This document shows, piece after piece, positions 10,490 to 20,943 of a DNA stretch of 64,000 bases (the stretch's first letter is position 1; every line of letters starts with the position of its first letter). The notes under the pieces are model-generated. The model did not search any database. It had not been told where the DNA came from and saw nothing but the letters and a program-made list of their open reading frames with translations. Source of the DNA: Siphonodentalium dalli (Eukaryota; Mollusca; Scaphopoda; Gadilida; Siphonodentaliidae); the NCBI GenBank assembly GCA_032622095.1, contig CP136064.1, positions 143,115,954-143,179,953 on the forward strand. The letters run 5' to 3'. The translations under genes and the position numbers were made by a program.

Positions 10490-11310
10490 ATAAGCCCAAA
10501 CAAAGACCTAGAAACCCTTTTTGAATTCACAAACAATCAGCTGGAATCACTTAATAAATGGTGTCAAGTTAATAAATTATCTCTAAATACTAAAAAAAAC
10601 AAAAACATATTGATTCATCCTGTTGGTGGAAATATTAATTGCCATAGATATCATCTCAATATAAATGGCCAAAGTATTGACAGAATCAGGAACAATTGTG
10701 ATGAGAAATCATTTAGGTTCCTTGGTATTTGTTCACTTCATACTTGATAAAGGCTACTAGATAGCCGAAAGCTCGTGTTTTTTAAAAACTCAAATGAGTC
10801 TTAAATGGTGTTACTTTATTTTATTCCCATTCCTTGGTATTCATATTGATGAGAATTTAACATTTAAATACCATGTATCTGCTGTTGCAAATAAGATGTC
10901 AAGGGCTATATATAGTCATATATAGTCACCTGTTATATGGTATTGAAATTTGGGGATTAATATAAGCTCAAAATTTTTCAATATATGCATGACTGCATGG
11001 TATCACAATAATCTACCACCTCCACTCCAAAAAACATATAGCATCCATAATAAAGCTGGTATGACTGTGACTACAAGACAGAGTGGTAAAATTAGTGAAT
11101 CCAAACCAAGAACGAACTTAATAGAAACTCTTCCATTTCATATCTTTCCCAAACTTTGGAACACATAGAAACCTCGTTTAAATCAACTCGTCCTAGATCA
11201 AAATTTAAACATTAATTATTTGATGAATTTATTGATAGTTACTTAGACACTGTTAAATGTAAAAACCGCCGCTGTTTTGACTGCTACACATTCATGTATG
11301 AATAGTCCAT
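10490..11310 (+). pseudogene. LINE fragment 4: thumb and C-terminal region
   Basis: After the insertion the frame reads ISPNKDLETLFEFTNNQLESLNKWCQVNKLSLNTKK, the usual post-RT segment. A FRFLGI block follows, then FLGIHIDENLTFKYHVSAVANKMSRAIY. The C-terminal tail runs to about 11310, with cysteine-rich KCKNRRCFDCYTF at the end. A 100-bp insertion at 10730-10829 and several stops break it. The LINE as a whole spans 2606-11310 but only about 3.5 kb of that is its own sequence. Confidence 0.75.
10730..10829 (+). mobile_element. 100-bp insertion with GGCTA...TAGCCGAAAGC hairpin
   Basis: The 12-bp word TTCCTTGGTATT occurs at 10718-10729 and again at 10830-10841, flanking the insert as a target duplication. 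The insert carries GATAAAGGCTACTAGATAGC then CGAAAGCTCG, and later CTTAAATGGTGTTAC. The block at 50404-50485 has the same skeleton (GACGAAGGCTGTATAGCCGAAAGC ... CTTTAACTTGGTGTTATC in two parts). It is probably the 3' end of a retroelement of Penelope or LINE type. That is inference. Confidence 0.6.
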
Positions 11311-11472
11311 AAATACCCCATACTCCAGGAAATTCTTCCAGAAATTTATCACTCTTAGTGTAATTGAATTCAATCTATGACAAGAATACTCTGATCACCG
11401 CAATAATAAAATAATATCTATCTCATCAGTCATCTTCAGTCATCTTCTTTCTGGTCATCTATCTATAATTTA

Positions 11473-12141
11473 GGCCAAAAAAAAAAGGTTTTGGTTCTCA
11501 GGCCTCGCCGCATTGAATAAAAAGGGCCGCATTAGGCCTTTTTATTGCAATGCCTGATGTTATGACAAAAAAACTTACAAAAAAAAAAAATTGAATTTTT
11601 TTTGGTTTTTTGTTTTTATTTTATCAACATGTCCATAGTAGATATGTGTTGAATATTAGTGTGCATTGAGCTCTAACATGTAATGTGTTAAAGAGTGACT
11701 TGCAGGCTTACAACATGAAGTAGATGACAACAATTAAGAAAATGATTAGCTGATCCTCATGCATGCTCTTCTTACAATTAGTCATTGTGAACAACTTACA
11801 CTAATTGTAACTTTATAGACTAAATTCAGGATCACATATTAGAATGGAGAGGTATCAGTTTTTAGACAACAATAACAGTAGTTGATGTCAGGGGCATTAT
11901 ATAATGTTAGGTAATCCCAGTCATACACTGGTAGTACAATGTCATTTTTATATAAGACTAAATGAGTTTATATGCATAACAGTTCCCTCTACATTTCTGG
12001 TTATTACTAGACAGAGGAAGGTATCTTTGTCCATGCTTACTATGCGCAGAAAAAAATAAAAAATAAATATAAAACCCTCCCTCCCTCATTGATTTGAAAA
12101 GAAAATTGCCCGAGAACCAAAACTCTTTTTTTTTTTTGGCC
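11473..12141. mobile_element. PIF/Harbinger-like MITE, 669 bp, TTA target duplication
   Basis: Inverted ends of about 30 bp start GGCCAAAAAAAAAAGGTTTT and continue GGTTCTCAGGC. The right end is GCCCGAGAACCAAAACTC plus a T-run and GGCC. TTA lies at 11470-11472 and 12142-12144. A 3-bp TWA duplication with GGC-starting ends suits PIF/Harbinger. No coding frame. Confidence 0.7.
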
Positions 12142-12144
12142 TTA

Positions 12145-12796
12145 TAGATTAAAATTATGATTAAGTATTTTCAGTTACTATTTATTTGGCTTCAGGGGTA
12201 AAAAATATCAAAGCTCAGACTGAGAAGATATCGATTTGTTAAATCTATTATTTTTCACAATCTGGAATATTTAGTGGCCCAGTAAAAGTTGATGAGAAGA
12301 CCAAATAGCAGATGAAGATGGATAACTCTAAAATCAAATGGCCTTTTTGTGTCAGATATTTGACAAACCGGCAAAATTTCATCGTACAAAATGTTGATAA
12401 ATAACAGGTTTTGGGCAATTTTATACTATAGTGGACTGTGGTTAGCATTATTTTTGGGCAATTAGTCGATTCTGATAACTGAAGTGGCATTTAAACAAAT
12501 TTGTTGTTGTTGGAATCTGATAATATGGGAACCATCGAATCGGATTGAGTACCTTTAAGTTCAAAAGTGGCATAAGACTTATTGGGCACCTTCCATATGA
12601 ACATGGATATGGCATTCGATTTCAACCTATTAGGTCACTCTAAAATAGAATTAATTTCAAGCACCTCAGCTTCTATCATTTGGTCTGCGTCGCCCCTGTA
12701 GGGGTTTGAGACTCTGTTCGGCAGTGGTAAGGTGACTGTACATGTATTTTTTGTTTGTTTCAGTACCAGTATGCATTTTCTCTCAGTGTGGGTAGC
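12145..12796. other. No feature seen
   Basis: Between the MITE and the gag-like gene. A short minus frame at 12248-12490 has no recognisable domain and no supporting signal. Confidence 0.5.
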
Positions 12797-13490
12797 AGGT
12801 ATGTGGTGCGATGGCTTTGATGGGAGGTTTCCGCACATGCATCTCTGAACTAGAGTCAGTGTTGTTCGGAAATAGTGATGGTGATCGCTGTCGATACGGA
12901 GCTGTTCTCGGCATTCTAAACGGACTAGTTTTCCTTGTATTTCTGCCCACCCTCGGGGAACTAGTTTCTCATCACTATATACCACAGTCTTTTGGAATGA
13001 GTACTGTATTGGTAAAATCGCAAACTTTCCACTGCTCTTTTCATTGTTCCTGGATAATTATTGGCTGCATATAACCCAGCCTGCTGGTCCGCAGCTCCAA
13101 GACAAAATCGCCTGATCGCCTGTTCACACAGCTATTATCCTGAGAGATGAACAAATGCATATATTGCCAGTTGCAAAATTCTATCACTCCATCTCTCTAT
13201 GGGTTCATCGGGATCTTGTGTGGCCTGTTGGAAGCGCACTTGAAAAGTTTGCCGTTCTTCATGCATTCCAAACCTTTTCTCCATCCTTTGTAACATTTCC
13301 AGTCCCTCTTTATGAGGGGACTGCTGTACTATTCTGGTGTAATGATCGCCAGCGAGACCTTCCAAACACCAGCACAACTGAGTCACCACTTGCTGGTCAT
13401 CCCATCCATTCATGGCGGCATACTTCTCAAACTTGGTTCAAAAGGTTAGCCAACTCGATTTTAGTGCTCCATCAAAATTCAGAGATCTTG
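12797..13490 (-). pseudogene. gag-like pseudogene, second capsid copy and C-terminal tail
   Basis: Reading down the minus strand, LNFDGALKSSWLTF is followed by a stop and then MNGWDDQQVVTQLCWCLEGL, AGDHYTRI, MLQRMEKRFG, and FQQATQDPDEPIERWSDRI. These are the W...L.G.A and RF blocks of a Ty3/gypsy-type gag capsid. After two stops near 13140 the sequence still reads LCEQAIRRFCLGAADQQAGL and PGTMKRAVESLRFYQYSTH, the gag C-terminal lobe. A further frame at 12797-12978 is rich in S/R/P/T, as expected between capsid and nucleocapsid. No zinc knuckle, protease or reverse transcriptase is seen. At least four breaks make it non-functional as it stands. Confidence 0.7.
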
Positions 13491-13980
13491 GCATTTTGAT
13501 GTCATACATTCCGAACCTTTTCTCCATCCGTTGTAACATTTCCAGTCCCTCTATATGAGGGGATTGTTGCTTTATTCTGCTAAAATGATCACCAGCGATA
13601 CCTTCGAGACAATAATACAACTGAATTGTCACGATTTGGTCATCCCATTCTCCCATGGCGGCATAGTTCTCGAACTTGGTACAGAAGGTTTGCCAACTCG
13701 AATTGGGTAATCCGTCAAACTTCGGAGTCATTGGCATGTTGAATTCCCTCCCCCCTGAAACAAGAATTGCTGGCCTCTGTGGGCGTAATTCGGGTTGGTT
13801 AGCCGGTACTTGTGCCACATTTTTGGCTCCCTGTACCCTGTCTGTTGGGTAACGATGTCGATTACCTGTGGGTGGGACAATAAATTCAACCCTTGCTTTT
13901 GGACTGGTGTTGCAACAGGGGTCTATGTTCCCCATAGATTTGTTGAGGAACATGGCGTCTCTATTCCCCATAGATTTGTT
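13491..13980 (-). pseudogene. gag-like pseudogene, first capsid copy
   Basis: The frame at 13438-13971 contains PMTPKFDGLPNSSWQTFCTK, NYAAMGEWDDQIVTIQLYYC, LEGIAGDHFSRI and LEMLQRMEKRFG. It runs into the start of the second copy at KMPRSLNFDG. The two copies are offset by about 243 bp (81 codons), so the duplication kept the frame. Upstream residues (MGNRDAMFLNKSMGN, PPTGNRHRYPTD) are low in structure. The domain order and residues match retrotransposon gag capsid. A domesticated gag gene is also possible, but the frame is already broken. Confidence 0.7.
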
Positions 13981-14475
13981 CAGGGGGTCTGTTTCCCATA
14001 GATTTGTTCAGGGGGGTCTCTGTTCCCCATAGATTTGTTCAGGGGGTCTCTGTTCCCCATATTTTTTTTCAGGGGGTCTCTGTTCCCCATGGTGTTGTTG
14101 TGTTATGACAGGGGGTCTATTTTCCCCATAGTGTTGCAGGGTTGTGGCCTCCTGTTTTATGGCTAGGCCTCTCATTGGTTCCATCCAGGGTTGTTCCCCT
14201 TTCTGTTGTTTTTCTCGTTTGTCACGGGACTGATTGTAGTTTAGGAATTCTTTGAGGACTGATATTGATATTGTGTCTTTAGATTTTCTTTCCACCTCAT
14301 CTCCCCCTTTCTGTTCCTCACCCAAGTTTGAAGAATCGTCGTCTGTATCTGATTCTTCCCGGTGCTTATCCTTCGATCTTGACTGGGAATACTTCCCCCT
14401 CCAGTGTGTCATTCTTTCTGCTGCTGGTTTACTATGCTGCGGGGAATCTGGAGTACTTGTTTGCATGGGATAATG
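13981..14475 (-). pseudogene. gag-like pseudogene, charged linker with GEQRPP repeats
   Basis: The minus frame 14008-14466 starts with S/R/K/E-rich sequence (REESDTDDDSSNLGEEQKGG) and a short coiled stretch. It ends in a decapeptide repeated four to six times around YGEQRPPEQI. On the DNA this is a 30-bp minisatellite from about 13920 to 14100 (+ strand word CTGTTCCCCATAGATTTGTT). A stop separates it from the capsid part. It lies in line with the flanking frames, so it is read here as the middle of the same gene. Confidence 0.6.
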
Positions 14476-14501
14476 TGCTTTTGATCATGCTCCCCTATTC
14501 T

Positions 14502-15075
14502 CTATTTCCTGTTGGACCGACTGTTGTGCCCCAACCGAATGTTGTGAAATAGATTGCACAGTTTCCTACATAAGATCATATTAGCATAGGCGTGGTTCCC
14601 TTGTGCCCTATAGTACTCTACCCAAGCTTTGTTGTAATCTGGCTGACCAGTCTGTGGATTTATCTCAGCTGGCTCATTTGGGGTTTGATTGGTTTCCTGT
14701 CTTCGAATCTCCCCCTGTTGTTGGATCGACTGTTGTGCCCAAACCGAATGTTGTTGAGAAATAGTTTGCACAGTTGAAGTTTCAGTCTTCTGACGTAAGA
14801 TCATGTTAGCATAGGAGTGGTTCCCCTGTGCCCTATAGTACTCTACCCAAGCTTTGCTGTAATCTGGCTGACCAGTCTGTGAATTTATCTCAGCTGGCTC
14901 ATTCAAGGTTTGATTGGTCAACTCCATGGCATTCTGATTATTGTTTTGGTATGCCATCTCTTCTAGACTTTCGATATCTTTCCAATTTACTGGTAGGTCT
15001 TCCCCAAATAAAAGAGGCAGTTTTCTGTGATATATGTTTCTCAAACTTGCATAAAATCTCTTCTGCTGAAAGGAA
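14502..15075 (-). pseudogene. FUBP-type YM-motif exon fused upstream of gag-like gene
   Basis: The minus frame holds two copies of TGQPDYSKAWVEYYRAQG / TGQPDYNKAWVEYYRAQG, offset by 225 bp (75 codons). This closely resembles the tyrosine-rich C-terminal motif (DUF1897, YSxAWxxYYR) of far-upstream-element-binding proteins (FUBP1-3, KHSRP). The part before it (LPLLFGEDLPVNWKDIESLE) is not recognised. A splice acceptor (TTTCCTTTCAG) lies at about 15065, so the fragment may start as an exon. No KH domains, which FUBPs carry upstream, are in view. Whether this is a captured host exon, a chimeric gene or a gag N-terminus that resembles FUBP is unresolved. Confidence 0.55.
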
Positions 15076-15083
15076 AGTGTCAT

Positions 15084-16000
15084 TAATGTTAGACAAGATG
15101 TATTTCCAACTGATCTCTTCCCTTATCCCCCCCCCCCCCCCCGACAGATAAAATTTTAATACTGACTACCCTTAAAAAGGGATTACAGGCAATTGTCCAG
15201 TTGTTTCCTCAGGAGGTATTGGCATGAAAAGTGTTATCACAAACTTTTCGAATTTAACAACTAAATATCACTTTATTTTCGTGGAGAATTGAAGCTGTGG
15301 AAAATAAAATATGATAATCAAGTCTCAGAGAACACCGTTTTGAGATGTGTGTCCCCTTCAGGGGTTTCAAAACAGCAATTATCTCCTAAAAAAAATTAAT
15401 AGATTTTTCCAACGCTAGCAAATTTTTGTTGAAAATTGTGAGATTTTCCTTAAAAGAAAACTAGGGCAGTGAACTCTTATAATATAAAAGAGAAAATTGA
15501 CCAAGTCCCACAAATGTGGGTGAATTTTCCAGAAAATGTTGTAATAATTTGATACAAGTTTCAAATATTTGGTGGTAGAGTGAATATCCATCAAAATAGC
15601 ATGGAAGTTGGAACGATTTTGTTTCAGTGTTCTGTTTCCAAAATATTTTCCCCAATGACTGATTTTAATTTTGGAAAGTTTATAACTTTTGATTGTATTT
15701 AAACATAATAAAAGACCACACGTGGGACACATTTCCTGCTGTGTATTGGCTGGTGTGACTTATAGTATTGTAGCCCTCAATGTGAATGTGGGGGAACACA
15801 TCGTGAAAGTAATATTCCGTTTTTGTGGACTCGTCGTTAATTTGCTCTCAAATGTAAACAGCACATCTATCAGGAAGAGTCCATGCGCTACCCAATGTAG
15901 GGGAAATAACTCGAATGTTTCTTCTGCCAGGAGTAATAAATTGTCTTCATTTCGGTGGGACAGTTCTAGGAATTATCGAAAAACGAACGTTGTTTTCTTT
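15084..16000. other. Non-coding, poly-C tract, otherwise nothing clear
   Basis: A run of 14 C lies at 15128-15141. Open frames at 15415-15732 (-) and 15689-16030 (+) overlap on opposite strands and show no domain or splice support. Confidence 0.5.
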
Positions 16001-16009
16001 TCTGGCTTT

Positions 16010-16198
16010 CCAAATATGGAATATGGTTGATTTCCAAATATGGCACACCGATCAAGAGTTGTTCCAAATATGGCACATCGCGTAGTCTCGCTTATCAAAT
16101 ATGGAAGACCAAGTCACCTCACTTTCCAAATATGGGAGCTCTCTTCATTTCACTTTTCCAAATACGGGTGTCGACTCCGCCCACTTTCCCAAATATGG
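16010..16198. promoter_or_regulatory. Homotypic cluster of CArG boxes (candidate SRF sites)
   Basis: Five perfect CCAAATATGG words at 16010, 16034, 16064, 16126 and 16189, and two one-base variants at 16095 (TCAAATATGG) and 16158 (CCAAATACGG). Each fits or nearly fits CC(A/T)6GG, the serum response factor site. Start-to-start spacing is 24, 30, 31, 31, 32 and 31 bp, close to three helical turns. The rest of each unit is poorly conserved. It may be a decayed 31-bp minisatellite; function is inference. Confidence 0.6.
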
Positions 16199-16920
16199 AA
16201 GAATATTTCCCAGAATTCCTGACTCTGAAGCTTTGAAAATAAGATGTTTCCAAAAGTCGATTTTACATCAATGTCACGATAAGAGAATTAGCACAATATA
16301 ACAGTAGCAATTAATCTTCAAACGATAATCATAGAATGAAATCATTAGGGAAACTCTACATCAAAGACCGACCCCAGATATGGGGTCCTAAATATAGTAA
16401 CAGAATTTTCCAGATTCCGCGGTGGCTGTGATTTGTTATGAAAAATAGTTCCTGTAATGTTGGTAAATCTCATTTATTCTACGTACCATTGTGGTGTGAA
16501 CTCACAATTTAGGCTATATGTTACCAAGTATAACATTTGTGAACGTATTCGTGTTAATAAACTAGCACAATGTTGCATTTTGCAACATATTTCTCTTCCC
16601 TTGCATTGGAGACTGAAGTCAGCCCAAACAAAAATCCGTCGGCACCGTTCTTTGATCTCCCAGGCGTCTTTGGCTGGTCCCCGGCCAGTCAAGAACAACA
16701 TACCAGGCTACTCGTTTTATACTTCGTTAAAATGTTTTTCTTGAATTTACGTAGCGCGTTCGGACATGTCATTCTGGTGTTAATAGCATGCATATTGGCG
16801 TTTCAATTTTTTAAATCAGACTATAATTACTTATGTTATGTTTGTCTTTATTTAATATTTCTGAGTCTCGTTGCTTACGTAGACTTAATAAAACGTGTTC
16901 TGATATATTATAAAGAATAA
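16199..16920 (+). other. Unassigned; contains weak 116-codon frame at 16570-16920
   Basis: The frame at 16570-16920 encodes two hydrophobic stretches (VILVLIACILAFQFF and a second near its end) and a short tail. No homology is recognised, and a 76-codon frame overlaps on the other strand. Codon use and context give no real support. It is listed only because it lies downstream of the CArG cluster. Confidence 0.2.
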
Positions 16921-17309
16921 ACGAAAATGGCTCATTCGAACCTAACTAAAATTATGTATTCTAATTTGACAGAACGGAGTAACTAATATTATATATTCGT
17001 AATTTGATAGTGAGTATGGAGTTTAGAGTGATAATATATGTATATGACAATATATGCATAGCGGTTACACAAAACTCCGATACTGGCACATCAATAAACT
17101 TAATATGCCCATACAGTCGTATACATACAGTACCCATACAGTATCATCCTTTTCTTAATAAACGCTCTTTATTCATATCGTAACAGGAGTAAATAATGCC
17201 TTCGGTTGTACATTGATGTCGGTAAATAAAACTATTTGACGCATGTGTCGACCTATCTAGTTTTGTTAGCACCAGAAATCGGACCGAGGTGTAATTAAAT
17301 CGAGCATTT
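16921..17309. repeat. Diverged repeat R, copy 1 (left part)
   Basis: Shares with 23140-23960 the phrases ATGGCT(C/T)ATTCGA, AACAGGAGTAAA, ATGTCGGTA, AACTATTTGACGC and GTCGACCTATCTA...TTGTTAGCACCAGA, in that order. A third copy begins near 27495. It is cut at 17309 by the 2.7-kb element. Confidence 0.65.
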
Positions 17310-19983
17310 CCCTTACATTTCCCAAGTGTGTTATAAGTGTCAAATAAGTGTTGCATAAGTGTAGGAAATTTTTTCCTCTAAGTGTGCACTTACAACCAAG
17401 TGTACAAGTCCAACAGTGGCAGTAAGTGTAGTGCAAGTGTAACATAAGTGTACAGTAAGTGTACGTTCCAACTATGTAAATGAGGTGAGTGTCATATAAG
17501 TGTATGATTCTAAAGTGTGGTATAAGTGTATGTTGGCAAGTGTAATAGAACTGTATAATAATTGCAAGTGTTTTATAAGTGTAAGTTCTGAATGGGGTTG
17601 TAAGTGTATTGTAAGTGTACAATGGTGATTGTGATGCAAGTGTATTATATAAGTGTATAGTACATGTATTAGTAAAATAAGTGTATATCATAGATGGGCA
17701 TGCACATATTAAATTTCACTATCAAAGATGGCAATTGATGCATTAATCAAGGGAATCACATTCACAATGATTTAGACTGATAAAATACTTTATTATATTA
17801 TATTAATAATGTTTTAATATATAAATCATCTATCGATTAGGTTCCTTGGCTCAATAAATATATTTCATAAATCTGGTGCTGATATGCGAAGTTTGAATGA
17901 GCTGAAGTATCTTCAAGCTTGTCTCTTCCCGTTTGTCTTTACTCCACTTGTGTCATGATGTCCATGTCATATTCAGTACCATGTCCCATTTAAAGCATGC
18001 AGTGCCTGCTGTGGGATGTTTAGTTTAGCACGGTGAGTGAGAGAAATTTGCAAACGTTGGCATGACCGATTCCAGTTTTTTTTTGGCCAAAAAAGCTGTA
18101 ACAAGTGTAAGTGAGTCATTTTTTTCTTCTTCTGATGTCACATTGTCTCTGAGATGATCCAAATTCCAATGTGCTCTGTGTGCCCAGTCTACCCCTCCGC
18201 CAAAATTAGTTTTGTCCGGTATCACAAGCATTTGGAAAAGACGTCAAGATGATTGAAATTGAATCCGTGATCAGTCCTCCTGGCGAGTCTTGCCAACATT
18301 GTCATTGGGCAACAATGAAACATGCGAGAGATCAATCACTGAATCAGCTGGACGACAGCCATCACTCTCCGATTGAGAATTATCACTTGTAAATAAATGT
18401 ATGTTGTATATCTGAATTTAGCGCACGTTTCCATCGGTTATAATCTGTATGCATCCAGTGTGACTTTACTGTTGACATGATTTAATTTCTCAATGTCATC
18501 GTGTCATTGTAGGATCACCGGTCGAATTGGGAACAAACTTCGCCTATTTGCGTAATTATTTGCCGAATTCAGCCTCCTACCACCTGTTCTATCTCTAGTG
18601 TGTTTAGTTCCTTTCTTCTTTTTGCCAAATTGTTGAATTGTTTTGGCTTTTCTCGCCGTCATTTTCGTAAATGAAAGCTGTTGTCAAATAAAATGCAGAT
18701 GAAATTTAAATTTGATTTCTTGACCGCCGAATTACCGGAATGTGGTCTGCGCATGCGCATGTAGTCACGGTCAGTCACGTGTTAGCTTTTAGCCAATCGT
18801 ATGCTCAGTTCTCGGATATCACTTGATTTAGACGGGTTTTCCCAATAAAATGATGACATCAGAGGACAATGTTTACACACAGCGAGATGGGATTTAATTC
18901 CCCATACACGAACACGTGGGCAGAAAGCCGCAAGCATTTCCTTTGGGAGATTTACAGTGGGTCGATAATCACACGTTACAGTTAAACTTTGTTATTTTTG
19001 ATACATTTTAAGTTAAATTAAAACAGATAGCAGGTACATATACGTACTTCTCCGAGAATGTTAAAAACAATTTTTATCTGTTCATCATTATTTTATTGTC
19101 ACGAAATTACGCTAACTATCGAAGTTTTGCCATAAAAAACCCCGATAAAAATAATTCTATTTGGGAGTATTGCACGTCAAAATTACGGGTTTAGAAACGA
19201 TTTTTATTATACTTAATTCTGATCTGCGTCGTCAAACTACTATCATACAACATTTCTATATTCGTAATGGACATTTTTGTTGTTGTTTTTTGAATGCAGG
19301 TGTGTTTGGAAACACAATCATTGAAGCTTTCATATAGTAATACGCCAATTTCAATATACGTGATAGCGACCAATTTTCATTGTTTCTATGACAAACATTT
19401 TGCAGTTAATAAATTGTAGATATACATACTCATATATCTTTATTTTAGCACAAAAGATTCATAAAATTTATTACTATCGGAATATAAATAACAGAAAAAC
19501 GAAATACCGTAATTTCAAAATTGAAAAAGTTCATATTTAATATAAGACGGCAATTATATAGTACAAATGTGCGAGGCTCTGATCAGTATTCCTGAACATA
19601 TCCATATCAAAGTTTGATAAGTGTTGATAAATTTTTCCAAAGTTCCATAAGTGTACCTTTAAGTGTGGGGCAGTGTTCCCAAAACATTTAAAAAGTATAA
19701 GTATCATCAGTGTGTCATAAGTGTAGAGAGAACTTTTCAAAGTACCATAAGTGTAGCTGTAAGTGTGGGCAGCATGCCCAAAGATTTTCAAAGTCTCAAA
19801 AGTGTAGAGCAAGTGTACACTTATTACAACACTTACACTACACTTACGAAATAAGTGTACATTTCGAAAAAAGTGAGTGTGGTACAAGTGTACTGAATTA
19901 AAAAAACAAAAGCTACAAGTGTACTATAAGTGTATACCTGAACTACACTTACAATGAAAGTGTACACTTAGAAAATATAAGGG
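17310..19983. mobile_element. 2.67-kb non-autonomous DNA element, copy 1, AAGTGTA arrays
   Basis: Starts CCCTTACATTTCCCAAGTGT and ends with the inverted form of CCCTTATATTTTCTAAGTGT (17 of 20 match). The flanking dinucleotide is TT on both sides. About 20 AAGTGT words fill the first 380 bp (17323-17690), and a similar number in both orientations fill the last 370 bp (19615-19983). Nearly identical to 28388-31075. A minus frame at 18505-18662 (MTARKAKTIQQFGKKKKGTK...) and another at 18025-18231 are conserved in both copies. They are too short to call a transposase. Superfamily unknown. Confidence 0.75.
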
Positions 19984-20943
19984 TTATGCATGGTTTTAAA
20001 CTGCCATATCGCTTTTTTGATTTTGATTGTACACGAACTGGTTGTTACAATTTATTATTATTGTCTTTCGATAAATCGAACAAGAGTTATACTGACCTTA
20101 TATATTCATTGATCGTTAATATATATTCGTTTGATTGTCTCTTCATATATCGGAGAAAATAGCAAAAATAACATATTTTTTGGACAAAACAATAAGCATT
20201 GTGTGCATCAAAAATAATTTGTTTAAAAAGCGAAATGTTGTTTATTGGGCAACTATCAATAATTGATATATAAGAACAGCGTATTTATCTATTTTCCATG
20301 TTCGATATTATTTGTGCATGATGTGTTGTTTTACAGACTTAATTTTGTTTCTATACATATATACGCACTGCAGGTCCCTTGGATCCCTTTATGCGGCATA
20401 TAGGACTTGACCCAAAGTCCACACAAATGTCAGTATGGATACCGGTTGTGTGAGGGCATGATGGCAAATGTTCAAAGTGTTGGTACAATATTTTATTTTG
20501 ATCAAAATTTCAACATGTAAAAAATATACGGAAAAAGTCAGAGTGTGACAGTATAATACATGGAATCATGCAATCTACGCAAGCGTTTCGGTACTTTTAT
20601 TAATATATAATTGGCATTCTTGGATCTATAGACAAAATAATATATAGGAATTATAATGTATTTAATTAATTATACGCCAGGCGCATGCCAACGTCGCGTA
20701 TTAACCAGATGTAACGAAATATGGATATTTTTTGCAAGTTAATCGATGTAATCGACAAAAAATATATTGTTCCTTTACAATCAGATATTTTCCTAGATTG
20801 TTTTTCCGTGCGCTCCACAACCTGGGAAATGAATGGGAAGACGACAAGAGTGTTTTGTGTATATCTTTAAATTCTCAGCTTAGCCTCATATTATTATAAT
20901 TCGAGGACCAGACAGTTTATATAATAATAATATTATTATATAA
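19984..20943. repeat. Diverged repeat R, segment shared with 26490-26720
   Basis: Between 20480 and 20800 the phrases AAAATTTCAACATGT.AAAAA, TATACGGA, GGATCTAT and TCGATGTAATCGACAAAAA match 26490-26720 in order. The rest (19984-20470) shows nothing further. AT-rich, no coding frame. Confidence 0.55.

Noticed and set aside
16570-16920. 116-codon frame with two hydrophobic stretches as a membrane-protein gene
   Set aside because: No homology, no splice or promoter logic beyond proximity to the CArG cluster, and a competing frame on the other strand.
17266-17691. 141-codon minus frame rich in Y, T, H, L, with a partner at 28362-28769
   Set aside because: It is the complement of the AAGTGTA array (ACACTT words read as TL/YT); no protein-like pattern beyond the repeat.
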